Assembly (NCBI GenBank): GCA_963803125.1
Contig: CAWDLR010000002.1
Span: 1,178,001-1,242,000, forward strand
Source: G963675935 sp963803125
GTDB taxonomy: Bacteria > Planctomycetota > Planctomycetia > Pirellulales > Thermoguttaceae
Reading direction: 5' to 3'
DNA length: 64,000 bases
Of this stretch, positions 9,034-20,300 are shown in pieces (within the stretch, counting starts at the first letter, position 1; every line of letters starts with the position of its first letter). The position numbers and the translations under genes are program-made. The notes beneath the pieces are model-generated. The model saw only the letters and a list, made by a program, of their open reading frames with translations, was not told the DNA's origin and made no database searches.

Positions 9034-9091
9034 TTTTCATCCCCATCTCTGTCCCGTTTTCATCCCCATCTCTGTCCCGTTTTCATCCCCC
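9026..9091. repeat. Three tandem 23-bp repeats
   Basis: The unit CTGTCCCGTTTTCATCCCCATCT is present at 9026-9048 and 9049-9071, and a third copy starts at 9072 and diverges after about 19 bp. The array grows out of the right terminal repeat of the RAYT remnant, whose CTGTCCCG end supplies the first bases. There are no spacers. Confidence 0.85.
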
Positions 9092-9170
9092 TAAACCCTT
9101 ATGTTACAAGCGGCAGTGCCATTCGTTCGTGACACCGCTTTGGCTCCCACCGTTTTCGCTCCCTCCGTCC

Positions 9171-9202
9171 GTTGGGGCGGCAGGCTTGCCTGCCGCCCCA
9201 AC
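9171..9202. repeat. Palindrome of the GTTGGG...CCCAAC family, possible terminator
   Basis: A 32-bp palindrome with arms starting GTTGGGGCGGCAGG lies 15 bp past the stop codon of the split PEP-CTERM gene (leftward). It could act as a hairpin terminator. Related palindromes are at 43065-43095 (between genes) and 60823-60853 (inside the kinase gene). Confidence 0.65.
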
Positions 9203-9216
9203 TTCCGGACGGGGGT

Positions 9217-12200
9217 TTACGCTCTTTGCTTACGAACCCAGAGGCGGGCCCCTACGCCGAGAACGGCCAGCAGCAACAGCACAAGCGTGCCAGGCTCCGG
9301 AACGGTCATCGGTCCCCCACCGGACAAACTCCCCGGCCCAGCACCGGACGGCATCAGCGGCCCACCGTGCCGCGACGCCTTAGAGGGCACCGCCATACCG
9401 TACGACTGGAGCAGGTCAAGGCCGGCCAGATCAAGATCGGCGAGCATCGTCGGGCTCAGGCTGGGCAAGCTCCCGTTGTAGTTCGCCAAGACGATACCCA
9501 GGTCGTTGAGGTTGGTCTGACCGTCATAGTTGAGGTCGCCGGTGGCCCAGGTGTCGCCGGTGGTGTTGTAGTTCGCCAACACAATGCCCAAGTCATTGAG
9601 GTTCGTCGAACCATCCAAGTTGACATCGCCGGCCAGCGTGGAGACAACCGTCACCGCGTTGGCTGGGAAGACGTTCGTGCCGGTCGGGCCGGTGATCGTC
9701 ACCGCCGAGGCGGTCGTGTTGTCATAATAGCCGAGGGACGTGTGCTGCGCCGTAGCAGTGCTGCTGCGGATTTGGCCAGTATCCCAAGCCCCATTGTGGT
9801 AGCTGGCGGCCAAGAGGGGAACTACGGTGGTGACCGGATCGACACCGGTGTTGTTGAACACCACCTTGGTCCAGCCGTTCTGGACGTCGGCGCCGCCGAC
9901 GTTCAACACCGGGTTTTGAGCGCCCGAGCTGGCGAGCACGAGTGTGCCGGCCTTGACGGTCGTCACGCCCGTGTAGGTATTGGCCGCGGTCAGGGTCAAC
10001 TGGCCGCTGCCCATCTTGGTCAGTCCGCCGTCGCCGGTGCTGCCGTTCAGGACGGCATTGACGGCGACGGTATGGCCGTTGGTGTCGATCTTGGCCCCGC
10101 CCGCCAGAACGTTGACGGTCATGGTGGCGACAGCCGGGTTGTCAGCGGCGATGAAGTCGGGGTTATCCGCCGATGCCCTCAGGATGCCGCCGTTGAAGTT
10201 CAACGTGCCGCTTGTTCCCGTTTGGGTAGCGTCGGTATGCGTCTGAATGCCCGGAGCCACCAGAACCCCGCCATTAAGATTGTACACGGCAGTGCCGGGA
10301 CCGCCGCCGTTTGGCGAAATGCCCTCGCCGAGGTAGACGGCGTTGGTGCTGATGACCGTGCCGCCGGTTTGGATGACGGTGCCGCTGCCGCCGTCTGCCG
10401 CCACGATGAGGTGGCCGCTGACGGTCGTGACGCCGCCGTTGACGGTGAAGGTGTTCGAACCCTCCGCCGACGTTGTGGCATTCCAGTTGTAACCGATCTG
10501 GAGGTTGCCGCCGACGTTAAGAGTTGCGTTGTCGTTGACGGTCAGCGACGCCGGAACGACGCCGTCGCCGTAAGCACCAACGGTCATGTCACTTGCGACG
10601 TTGACCTGGGAATGGCCGTTTAAGGTCATGCTTCCTGTACCCGCGGTCCCGTAATCATTGTCGCCGACAGCGCACCAGGTGCCGACGTTCAACACGGCGT
10701 AGTCGTTGAGGGTCGTCACACCGACGCCGTCTCTACCGCAATCATACTGACCGGCGACGGACATCGTGGCGCTGCCGCTCAACGTGATGGTCCCGCTGGA
10801 GCCCCAGCCGCCCAAAGTCATCTCGGGGCCGAAGGTCGCGGTGGCGTGGGCGGCCATGGTGAACAGGCCCTGGTTGTGGTTCCAACCGCCGAGATTCGCC
10901 CAGGTGCCGGGGGAGGCGGCCAACGAGCTATTGCCATCCATGGAGAACGTGCCGAATCCATTCGGATCGCCGCGTCCGACCGCCCATGCGCCGGTAACGG
11001 TCATTACGGAGTTGTCGTGCATGGCGACCGTGCCAACGCCGGAAATGCCGACGTTTAGGCCGCCGCCAATCGTGACGTGGGTGTTGGCGTTGACGTTCAT
11101 CACGCCGACCGGTACATCGCTAGTAGTGGCGCCGTCTGAGGCTACGCCGAGGTCGCTAGCGACGTTGACCGTAGGCCCGTCGGACCCTCCGGGGGTGCCG
11201 AGGGTGAGGGTGCCGTTGTTGCCGCTGTAGGTGCGGCCAACCAACAAGTAGCGACCGACCTCCACGGTCGTCTGCGAGCCGGTGATCAGCATAGTGGCCG
11301 TTCCCGCGGTGGAACCTGGCATGATCGGAACACTGGCCGTTCCCGAGCCGGTGCAGGTCCAGCCAGGACCGAAATCCTGGGTGACGGTGTAGGTTGTCGC
11401 GACCGAAGGCGCGAACACGGCCGTGCCGTTCGTGACGGCAAACGAAGTGCCGAGCGAATAGGTGCCGCCTGCGGTGCTGTTGCCGTAGACCACCTGGCCT
11501 GTCCCTTCTTGCACCAAGATCGTCGAGCCAAGGTGGACGTTGGGACCGTCAAGCGGGACGGTAAGAACCGTGCCGGTATCGGCGCCGATGCCGACCGCGC
11601 TGCCCGACGTAGTCAGGCTGGAGGTCAACGTCGCCGAGGGACCGCTATAGATGAACGAGGCTTGATTCTGCAACGTCACGGACGAGGGCTGATAGCCCGT
11701 CTTCCAAATTGCGTCGCTGACCGTGACCGGTCCGGCGTAACTGCTGGCGCTGCTGGTTGTATCCAGCTCACCGCGCACATCGGTGCCGGCGCCGAAGATG
11801 TTCAGGCCGACCGTGGCGCCCGACTGGCTCAGCGCGCCGCTGAGGGTCAGCTTGGCCCCGGATGCCACGTAGATCGAGGGCGTGCTGGTCATGATGATGT
11901 CCGGCGCGATGCTGTTGGTGCCGGCGAGCACCTGGATCAGGGTCTGGCTCGAGATACTCGAACCGACGCAACTTAACGTAATCGTGTCTCCGGCCACATC
12001 CTTCAAGATGCTGTAGCCGGGCGTAATCGCGCGGTCGCTGGGAGCGTTGAACAACATCGAGTTGAGCTTCACGCTCGTGTCCAACGTCACGAAATTACTG
12101 CTGGCGGCGCCTGAGCTTGCGTTGAACCAAGCGACGTCGTTCACGCCGTTGGGGTACGGAATCAGATTGTAACCCGCGTCACACCAGTTGGTATTCCCGC

Positions 12201-13759
12201 TATCAGGGTCGTTATAGGTCCACGTCTCGTGGCCTGTGAATCCTACGTAGGTGCGGCCGGTGGCGTCGGAGATGTTCAGCGTGGCAGTGCCGGCGCTATA
12301 GTTGACGGTGACGTCCGTCAGGCCAAGGCTGGCGTACGGGACAACAAAGGCCGTTGGGGCTTTGCTCACGGTGGCCGCGGCGAAAACCTCGACGCCTGTC
12401 ATCGTCGGCGGCGTCAAGAACGAAGTCGGCGTGATGGCGAACTGAACGAGGATTCGGCCATCCGCATGCAAGTCGGCAACCTGAAGGTCGCTGGCAGTGT
12501 TGGGGCCCAGTTGAACCGTCAAAGCGCTATTATTGCGGAAGACCACGTTCGTGTTGTTGGCAGCCGCGGGAGCGTAGTCACCGCCACCGGCGGGTGCTCC
12601 CCCGGCAATCGCCGCGCCTGTCTCCACGGTGATCGTGTTCGTCGTGGCCCCCATGAACGGGGTCGCATTGGCCAAGGTGAGTTGGCCGGCCTGGATGTCG
12701 GTCGGGCCGGTGTAAGTATTGACGCCCTCCAGGGTCAAGTTGCCGAGGCCCATCTTGGTCACCGCGCCGATTCCAGTTCCGGAATTCTCCAACGGGAGCA
12801 AGAAACCGATGTTATTGCCGTTGGTGTTGAAATTCGCGCCGCCGTCTTTGACGTAGACGTGGAAATTCGTGCTGGTGGCGTTGCCCCAACGGAAGAACTC
12901 GCCCGAAGCGCTCGCCGTCACCGTCCCGCCGTTGAGATTGATGACGCCGTTGACGGCGACGTTGCTAGTGCCATAACCGGCCTGGATGTAGCCGGTCTTA
13001 TACACGCCGCCGTTGACGTTCAATTCGGCGTACGTGGTCGACCAAGTCGGATCAGAGGTATTGGCCTCGCCCATGTAGGTGACGACGGTCGATAGGGTGC
13101 CGCCGTTCAAGTACACCCAGCCCTGGCCGCCCGATCGCCCTATGTAGAAACTGCCGGTCGAGTTGACTAAGCCGCTGTACTCGGTCAGGATTCCATGTCC
13201 GCCGGGTGCAGCCGCGGTTCCTTGGCCTCCAATGCCGAGCCAGCCGCCGACCGTCAGAGTCGGGCTGCCGCTCAAGTCGGCATTGCCGACCGTGATGCTG
13301 CTGGCGGGGGCGGCGCCGATGGCGGTCCCATTCCCTACGCCTAAGTTGAGGTCTCCCGCAAGAGTGAAGTGGGAATAGTCGTTCAGCGTGAGATAGCCGC
13401 GGGAAGCACCGGAAATCGTGCCTCCTCCCGAATAGTCGCCGATATTCGCGTAACTATTGGACGTGAACGTGGACGAGCCGGACATGGTGAAATAGCCCGT
13501 GGCGCCTCCGTTACCATTATAGCCACCGACGTGGAGGTCGGTGCCCATGAGGGTTATCGTGCTGAGGCCGCCCATGGTGACATAGCCCACCGGATGGGGC
13601 AATTTTTCCGCGCCGGTATTATTGCTGTCCCCGACACGAAATCCGTTACTGAAGTTCGTCAAGCTGAACGAGGAGGAGTTGGCCGCGCCCCCTTGGCTCA
13701 TGTCGAGTATGCCCTCGCTTGCGTGGAGGGTGGCCGTGCCGGCCCCGGTGGCGGTGCCG
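9217..13759 (-). pseudogene. C-terminal part of giant autotransporter-repeat/dockerin/PEP-CTERM protein (split by IS)
   Basis: About 1,514 codons of a surface protein rich in short beta-helix repeats (xLTVGGxxGIG, GxGNLTLEGVNTYTGPT, GSGQLTLTAANTYTGVT: the autotransporter-associated repeat type). They are followed by two dockerin-like calcium repeats (GDVNLDGSTNLNDLG and GDLNYDGQTNLNDLG) and a PEP-CTERM tail (VPEPGTLVLLLL...WVRKQRA). It has no start signal of its own. The frame begins at the left end of the insertion sequence and continues the N-terminal part at 15300-16509. Removing the 1,540-bp insertion and one 5-bp target copy rejoins MGG to TATGAG in frame and gives about 1,915 residues. 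Whether the truncated half is expressed is unknown. Confidence 0.88.
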
Positions 13760-15299
13760 CCCAATGCCATTTCCAGTTTACTGTGTTATGCCGCTTGTAA
13801 CTGTTGTTGAATCTTGACTTTCTGTTCTTCTGTCAGCCGCAGCAAGACCGGCGGGTGTGGCGCCGTGTGAGCTTTGCGACGCGGCCATTCCCGCTTCTGT
13901 TTCGGGCTGGTACGCACACGCCGTTCGCGTTGCGCTCGGGCAATCCTTTCACGAAATGGCTTGGATTCCCTACGGCCTAACATGTCACGACGCACCTCCA
14001 GCAACACCCCCCGTGGGCTGCACATTATCGGGAGGCTGTCTTTCGGCGGTGCCGGCATCGCCAACGCGCCTTGACAAAGCAATAACTGCGTTGCGATCAT
14101 CGAAGCCTCTGCCTCGCGATGCACTAGCCGTAGCGTCCGACTCATCAACGCCACTTTCTTCAAGGTTCGCTTGTAGGTTCTGAAAAATCCCTCGTTTTCC
14201 CACCTCCAACGATAACAAGTTCCCGCCATCTCCAAGGATAGCTGCTTCGCATCTTCCACGTTCGTAAACAGCCAGACGTCCACCTTATGACGGCAACTGT
14301 GAATCCGCAGCAATCGGCCGCGAATCGGCGGCTTGCCGTCCTCCTGCTGGCTCTTCGGCCAATAATAGACAATCCCTTCGCGGAACTCCTCCAACAGTTC
14401 CTGGGTTTCGCTGTAAAAGGTGGCCTTGGAGGACATGCGGATGAGAAAGGACACGTTCGCCAAGATCATGGTCGCGGCCACGTTGTAGCCCACATATCCC
14501 GCGTCGGCCACCACCAACGCCGCCGCTGGCAGCCAACGCAGCATGTACATGAGGTGACTTCGTTCGCTGGCTTTGCCCCCCTTCCCCAATCGCCAGCAAA
14601 AGGGAATGCCCAAGGTAAGATGCACGATCGAGGTGTTCCAGATCGTCGGTGACGAATCCTCTTTGCCGCCGCTTCCCAAGCGTTGCTCCAGTTCCTCGGT
14701 GCGGGGACACGTCTGCCGCGTGCCATCACAGCCAAAGGGGATGAAGTTTCCCACTTTCCACTGATTGCCGAAAATGACTTCCATCCGTGCGCAGGGCCGC
14801 CGCCAACGCCCGCAGGATGGGCATGGGAAGTTTGGCGATGGCCTTTTCAAAGCCGGAAAAGTGCTGGCCCGGCCGTTTTCGTTTTGGACAACTGGCGACA
14901 TAGAACATTCTGGCGGCTTCAAACTTTTCCGGGAGGCTGTCGCCACAGCAATAGGTCGTCAGGATGATGATGTAAAGCAAAGGATGCAAGTCCCAACGCG
15001 GGCATTTCCTGCGTTTTGAAGCATTTCGGACTTGCTTGAAAACTTCCGGCGTGAGAAACTCTCGCATCGAGCCGATCAACGATTTCGCCCGCCGTCGTTG
15101 GCGGGCCCGCTTCCTTGCGTTGGCCATTTGCCGTTCCTTCCATGATGGGGTTTGGTGTTGTGACCCCCTATCATTGCTGGAACGGCTTTTTCATGCGCGG
15201 TCAATTCACCGCCATTTTCCCAAAGCACATTTTCAACGCAACCCTCGACCTCGCAAAAGATTACATCAAAACCGCTTCCAATCAAGCCTTGGCATTGGG
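13760..15299 (-). mobile_element. 1,540-bp insertion sequence with DDE transposase
   Basis: The ends are 10-bp perfect inverted repeats, CCCAATGCCA at 13760-13769 and TGGCATTGGG at 15290-15299, flanked by a 5-bp direct repeat. Almost the whole element is one transposase locus reading leftward, the same direction as the disrupted host gene. The transposase resembles the IS4/DDE_Tnp_1 group. The exact family cannot be fixed without a database search. The short imperfect ends and intact target copies suggest a fairly recent insertion. Confidence 0.85.
13786..15127 (-). CDS. DDE transposase (IS4-like), read in two frames
   Basis: The first frame (15127 to about 14800, MANARKRARQRRRAKSLIG) carries the N-terminal domain. 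The second (about 14800 to 13786) carries the RNase H-like core: FGCDGTRQT (first Asp), VVADAGYVGYN (second Asp) and YRWRWENEGFFRTYKRTLKK (catalytic Glu in the Y-x2-R-x-x-E-x3-F-x3-K pattern). A one-base shift near 14795-14805 separates the frames. The sequence there (CTGCGCACGG) is not a classical slippery site, so I favour an inactivating indel or a sequence error over programmed frameshifting. GGAAGG lies upstream of the ATG at 15127. Confidence 0.85.
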
Positions 15300-16509
15300 T
15301 GCCGCCCATTTGGCCGAGTACAAAATCACCACCGCTTCCGCTCATGCTAAACGACCCGCTGGCGGTCAATACCAAGCTGCCGGTGCCGCCGTTATAGCCG
15401 AGGTACGAACCTTCGTTGGTCACAGGACAGTTGATCGATGCGTGGTCGCCCACCCTGAGGTAGCCCGTGGTGTTGTCGGTGGCGTTAACGTCGTACCCGA
15501 CGAAGAAACGTCCGTTGCCGGCCGTCGATTGCTGCGTCCACGTTGAGTGTCCACTCAGGGTCATGCTGCCCCCGCCGTTGACGTCCCCATAACCGCAGTA
15601 GAAGAAGGCTGGGCCTGAGCTCGTCCCGGTGTTGACAATGCTCGCGTAGTCGGTCAGCGAGACGGAGCCTGAGACGTTTTTCATGCTGCCATTGCCATAC
15701 GCGATCATGAGTTGGTGAGAGGCACTGCTGGTGTCACTTATGGTGATTGTCGAGCTTCCGGCCATGGTGAGGATGCCCGTCGTATTGGTGCCTGCGCCTG
15801 CGCCACCTGCGACGTTGAAAGCAACGCCGGCAGCGGTCTCGTTCCCGCCGTTTAGCGTAAACGATGCATTATCGGTCATGGTCATGAGGCCAGTGGAGCC
15901 GCTCTGACCGGCCGCGTCATACCCAACATAAACAGAGGGAGTTACGGCCCCCGTAGCGGCCGAATCGAGGAACTGCGAGGTTCCACTCATGCTCAGCGTG
16001 CCCGCGGAGTTGTTGCCGTAGCCAATGTACACGAAACCGGTCGGCACACTGACGGTGCCGCCGTTCATCACCAAATCGGCGTGGCCGATGTTGGTGCCGA
16101 CGTTGAAGCCCGCGTTACCGGTCACGGCCAACTTGCCGCCGTTGATGGTGAAGAGGCTGGCGGTGCCGTTGTCGTTGTTTCCCATAATGAAGCGAGCCGT
16201 AGTCACCGTGCCGGCGTCCAGTTGAAGCATGCCCGGCGTAGCCACTGGTCCGGCTGAGTTGTAGCCGATGTTGATGGCGCTAAAAGCGACGGACGGAGTG
16301 GCAGTGATATCCGGAGTGTTTCCGGTATTCTGCCAGATGTTGAGAGTGTCGTTCGCCACCCACGCAGGCGAGGCCCAACCGGTCCAATTGGTAATGTCGT
16401 TGAAATCCGTGCTGGTCCCCCCTACCCACATCAGGGTGTCCGCAGCTTGCAGCGACGTTGTCATTGCAAATGCCAGTGACAGAAACGCGATCTTGAAAAG
16501 CAATCTCAT
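15300..16509 (-). pseudogene. N-terminal part of the IS-split surface protein
   Basis: This frame starts at ATG 16509 with GGAGGG about 8 bp upstream. It encodes a signal peptide (MRLLFKIAFLSLAFAMTTSL, cleavage near QA/AD) and then an autotransporter-like passenger. The passenger opens with DTLMWVGGTSTDFNDITNWTG and continues with repeated IGYxNxAGTLSMSGTSxFxD and VGYDAxGQSGSTGLMTM units. The authentic sequence runs to about MGG at 15305. The frame then enters the insertion sequence and reads meaningless codons until a stop at 15076. It is the 5' half of the gene whose 3' half lies at 9217-13759. Confidence 0.88.
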
Positions 16510-17373
16510 TAGAAGAACCCTCCAGACTGAGACATTGAGAAAAAGACACAGAAGCTTCTAATCCGCGAGGAGATTCCTTCTCTGGTTTCCCTCGCTCCTT
16601 CGAGGCAGTACGCGTTCCGAATGCTGCACGGTGCCTACGAGGCAGGTCCCTTGGCGGAACGCACAACGTCCGGATACTCGCCTTCCTGCATCGACTGCGG
16701 CGACGAGAACGTAGCGGAATCAGCCCGTTTTTGCCACCTCCTTCGCGATGATCGCGATCTTGAACGGATGCTTGACTTCCCAAATGTGACCTTGCAACCC
16801 TCTAATCGACGCACAACCCTCATCTCTCGTCTGGCCATTGCCCCAGACGGGTGTGGGACCGGTCTTGCCGTCATTGGAAACGGAGTTTAACTGCCGTGCC
16901 AACAGACAGTCTCCACAGGTTCTTGTTTTGCGCAACGTCTACCCACAGCGCTTGAGAGCGCTTGAGAGATTAGACAGCGTAACCTCTACAATACAACCAT
17001 GAATGTCCACCTGTCCATTCGATAACGCGCAGATGTCTTTTGATTTCGCGCAGCCTTTTCTAGTCGTGGGCGAGGTGCCAAGAACGAATGGCATTACTGT
17101 TGGTAACATGCGGTTTTTCGAAGCAGAAGATACGGCCCTCCTCAGTTGCGGTCACCTGCCAGCGGCATGTTAACTAGCGCTTCGCGGATAGTCTGCCCGC
17201 CAGTTTGGGCACCGGCCTGTGCTTTCCACGCCCACCCCGGCACTGCCGATTTGGTGCGATTTTTGCCCGCGCGGAAAGCAAAACTCGTTGCTATAATGCA
17301 CGAGTCGGACGACGTCGCTGCAACACGAGATGTTCAAGCGAAGTAGAGCTGCATCACGGTCTTTCGCAAGGAG
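16510..17373. other. Divergent intergenic region
   Basis: These 864 bp separate two divergently read giant surface-protein genes. No frame shows family resemblance. A 10-bp direct repeat (CGCTTGAGAG twice) lies at about 16950-16969, and a promoter-like -10 is near 17292. Otherwise I see nothing. Confidence 0.5.
17289..17297 (+). promoter_or_regulatory. Extended -10 promoter element
   Basis: TGCTATAAT is a consensus extended -10 (TGn-TATAAT), 85 bp upstream of the papain-like gene. No good -35 hexamer lies at the right distance, as is usual for extended -10 promoters. Confidence 0.5.
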
Positions 17374-17382
17374 ATGTCGGGA

Positions 17383-20300
17383 ATGATAGCGGTCTCAAAT
17401 GGGTCGTTGCTCCATCTTGGAAGTGTCCTATGTTGTGTGGCGGCGTTCTGTCTATTACCCCAGACCGCAACCGCTCAAGACATCGATTACCGAAACATCG
17501 CCGGCCAGTGCTGGGTGACGCCGATTCGCGACCAGGACCCTTGGGGGACCTGCTGGGACTTTGGTTCCGTGGCGTCGTTGGAAGCGAAGTACATGCTCAC
17601 CCGCAATGATAGCAGCTTCCAGCCTGATCTCTCTGAGCAGAATCTGGTAGACGTTTACGGCGGCATCAATGGCGGGCAGGCGGGTTGGGTGTTCGGCTAT
17701 GCCGTCTCTACGGGCATTTGCGCAGAGGCGGAATTGCCTTACATGGGCGGCACCTGGCCCTTGGCGGCGGGCTCCGATCAGCGGGTCTGGAAAAATGTCT
17801 CCAACCAGATGATCAGCAATAACACGACGGCCAACTTCAATTTCTTGCTGCAAACCACCGGACCGATCACCATCGGTCTGAATGCTTATACCGATCTGTG
17901 GACCTCCGTGGCCTCGCTAGAACAGAATTACCACGGCCCCGGCGCCGGCATGAATCACGTCGTCTGCATCGTGGGATCGGTGGCCGATCCCAACATTCCC
18001 AGCGGCGGCTACTACATCATCAAGAATAGCTGGGGAACCGGCGGCGGAGATAACGGCAGCGGTTATTATTATACACCCTGGGGAATTCCGGAAGCCGACG
18101 GCTACGGCCAGAACTACGCCGTCACCGGCGCGGTCTACTACACCGGCACGATGTATTTCAGCGGGTCCGATTACACCAATCCCGCCAACTATCACACCGG
18201 CACGGCGGCCATCGCCACCTGGACCGGCAACGGCGGCACGACCTGGAGCACAAGCGCGGCGAATAACTGGAAAATCGGCTCCTCCGCCTTCACCTGGGTC
18301 AACCAGGAGGTCGGCGCCATCTTCGACAACACCAGCAGCAATCGCTCGATCACCGTAAGCGGCACGGCGATCGCCCACGCTCTGACATTTAACCCCATCA
18401 CTTCCGGCAGCACGTACACGATTAGCGGCGGGTCGCTGACGGTAACGGCCGGCGGGATCGCGGCCAATGAAAACGTGGTTATCAACTCTCCGATCAGCGT
18501 CGGCGCCCCGCAGTCGTGGACGGTGGCGGCGGGAAAGACGATGACCCTCGGCGGCGTCAATATGGTGATCAGCGACGTAACCGTCAATGGCGCGGGTACG
18601 ACGACAATTGGCGGAGCGACAAGCAACGTTGGGGTCCTTGTGTCGCAGGGGGCCACGCCGGGCACGATCATCCAGGCCGGGCCGGGCGTGCTCATGCTCA
18701 ATGGCAATGTGACCTACGCCGCCAACATGAGCGTCACCGGCGGAACGCTCAGCCTGTCTCCGCCCAGCGGGGCCACCTCGATCATCAGCGGCTTGCTCAA
18801 CGTCAACGGCGGCGTGCTGAGCATCAGTGGGGCGGGAACGGTCGCCTTGGCCAACGCCAACCTCTCCGGGCTGCCCGCGACCATCAACGTGCAATCGGGG
18901 ACTTTGGCTTTTGCCCCGCCCGGTTCCTCCGTCGTTACCTATTCCGGCGTGCTGGCGGGCAACGGGGCGGTTGCCATCAACGGCACGGGCGCCGTTGTTC
19001 TCACCGGCAACAACAGCTATTCCGGGCCCACGACCGTCAGCGGCGGCGCGCTCCAGGTGACCGACGGGGTGGGATTGCCCACGGGCAGTTTCCTCAGCCT
19101 CGACGGCGGAGTCTTCCAAAGCAATGGCACCGCCACCGTTACTTTCAGCCGCAGCTTGGGCACCGGCGGCAGCGGCGCCTTTCAGTGGACGGCCAACGGC
19201 GGCGGTTTTGCCGCCGGTTCCGCGGCAATGAATGTGAACATCGGCGGCGGAACATCGCTGACATGGGGAAGCAGCCTAGGGAGCCAGATCGTCGGGCCGC
19301 TCGTGTTCGGTTCCACCACCGCCGGCAATGTGGTGACCCTGCAAAACCGCATCGATCTCGGCGGGGCGGATCGCACGATCCGGGTGATCGACAACCCGGC
19401 GACCGCCGCCGACTTCGCCGTCGTCTCCGGCACGATCTCGAATGTCTCCGGCACCGCCGGCATCGTCAAGACCGACGCCGGGTTGCTCAAGCTGACCGCC
19501 ACGGACAGCTACAACGGCACGACCACGGTCTCCGGCGGGGCCCTACAGGCAAACAGCGGGGCCGGACTGCCCAGCGGCAGCTTTCTCAGCCTCGATGGCG
19601 GCGTGCTGCAAAGCAACAGCGCCACGACTTTTAGCCGCCCGCTGGGCACAAGTGGGAGCGCTTTTCAATGGACGGCCAATGGCGGCGGCTTCGCCGGGGG
19701 CGCGGGGGCGTTGACCGTCAACCTCGGCGGCGGCAGCGCGACGCTGAACTGGGGAACCGGCGTGGGCAGCGGGATCATGGGGATTTTGAAGTTCGGTTCG
19801 CCGACCGCCGCCTACCCGATCACCTTTGCCAATCCCATCAATCTCGGTACGGACACGCGCACGATTGAGGTCGATGACAGCGCGGCCAGTCCCGGCGCGG
19901 ACTATGCCGTCCTCTCCGGCACGCTGAGCGGATCGGCCGGGCTGACGCTGCAAGGCAGCGGCGTTCTGAATCCGACCGCCGCGAACACTTATACCGGCGT
20001 CACGACGTTGACTGGCGGGACGCTCAGAGTCGGATCGATCTCAAATGGCGGCGTGGCCGGCCCGCTGGGGGCGGCGACCGCCGACCCTGCAAACCTGGTC
20101 TTCAACGGCGGCACGCTGCAATACACCGGCGCCGCCGCGACGACCGATCGATCGTTTACGATGGCGGGAAACGCCACCATCAACACCACCAACGCCCTGA
20201 CCTTTTCCAGCCAGATCGCCACCCCGAACCCAACCGCGGTTCTGACCAAGACAGGATCGGGATCATTGACGTTCAGCAACGCATTGAACGATTTCGCGTT

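Larger units (their letters stand above)
8640..9216. other. Intergenic region with RAYT remnant and repeats
   Basis: This 577-bp gap between proB and the split PEP-CTERM gene holds no intact gene. It contains a transposase N-terminal remnant bounded by inverted repeats, three tandem 23-bp units and a palindrome near 9171. Each of these is listed separately. Confidence 0.7.
13755..15304. repeat. Target-site duplication TGCCG flanking the insertion sequence
   Basis: TGCCG at 13755-13759 is repeated at 15300-15304, directly outside the inverted repeats of the insertion sequence. Removing one copy plus the element (1,545 bp, divisible by three) restores the host reading frame. Confidence 0.7.

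Noticed and set aside
9026..9091. Tandem 23-bp repeats considered as a CRISPR array
   Set aside because: Units are directly adjacent with no spacers, only three copies, and no cas genes are nearby.
9172..10623. Long rightward frame opposite the split PEP-CTERM gene
   Set aside because: It is antisense to a recognised repeat protein, rich in Arg/Gly/Val from GC-skewed codons, and has no family resemblance.
14795..14805. Programmed ribosomal frameshift in the transposase
   Set aside because: No slippery heptamer or obvious downstream pseudoknot at the frame change; an indel is simpler.
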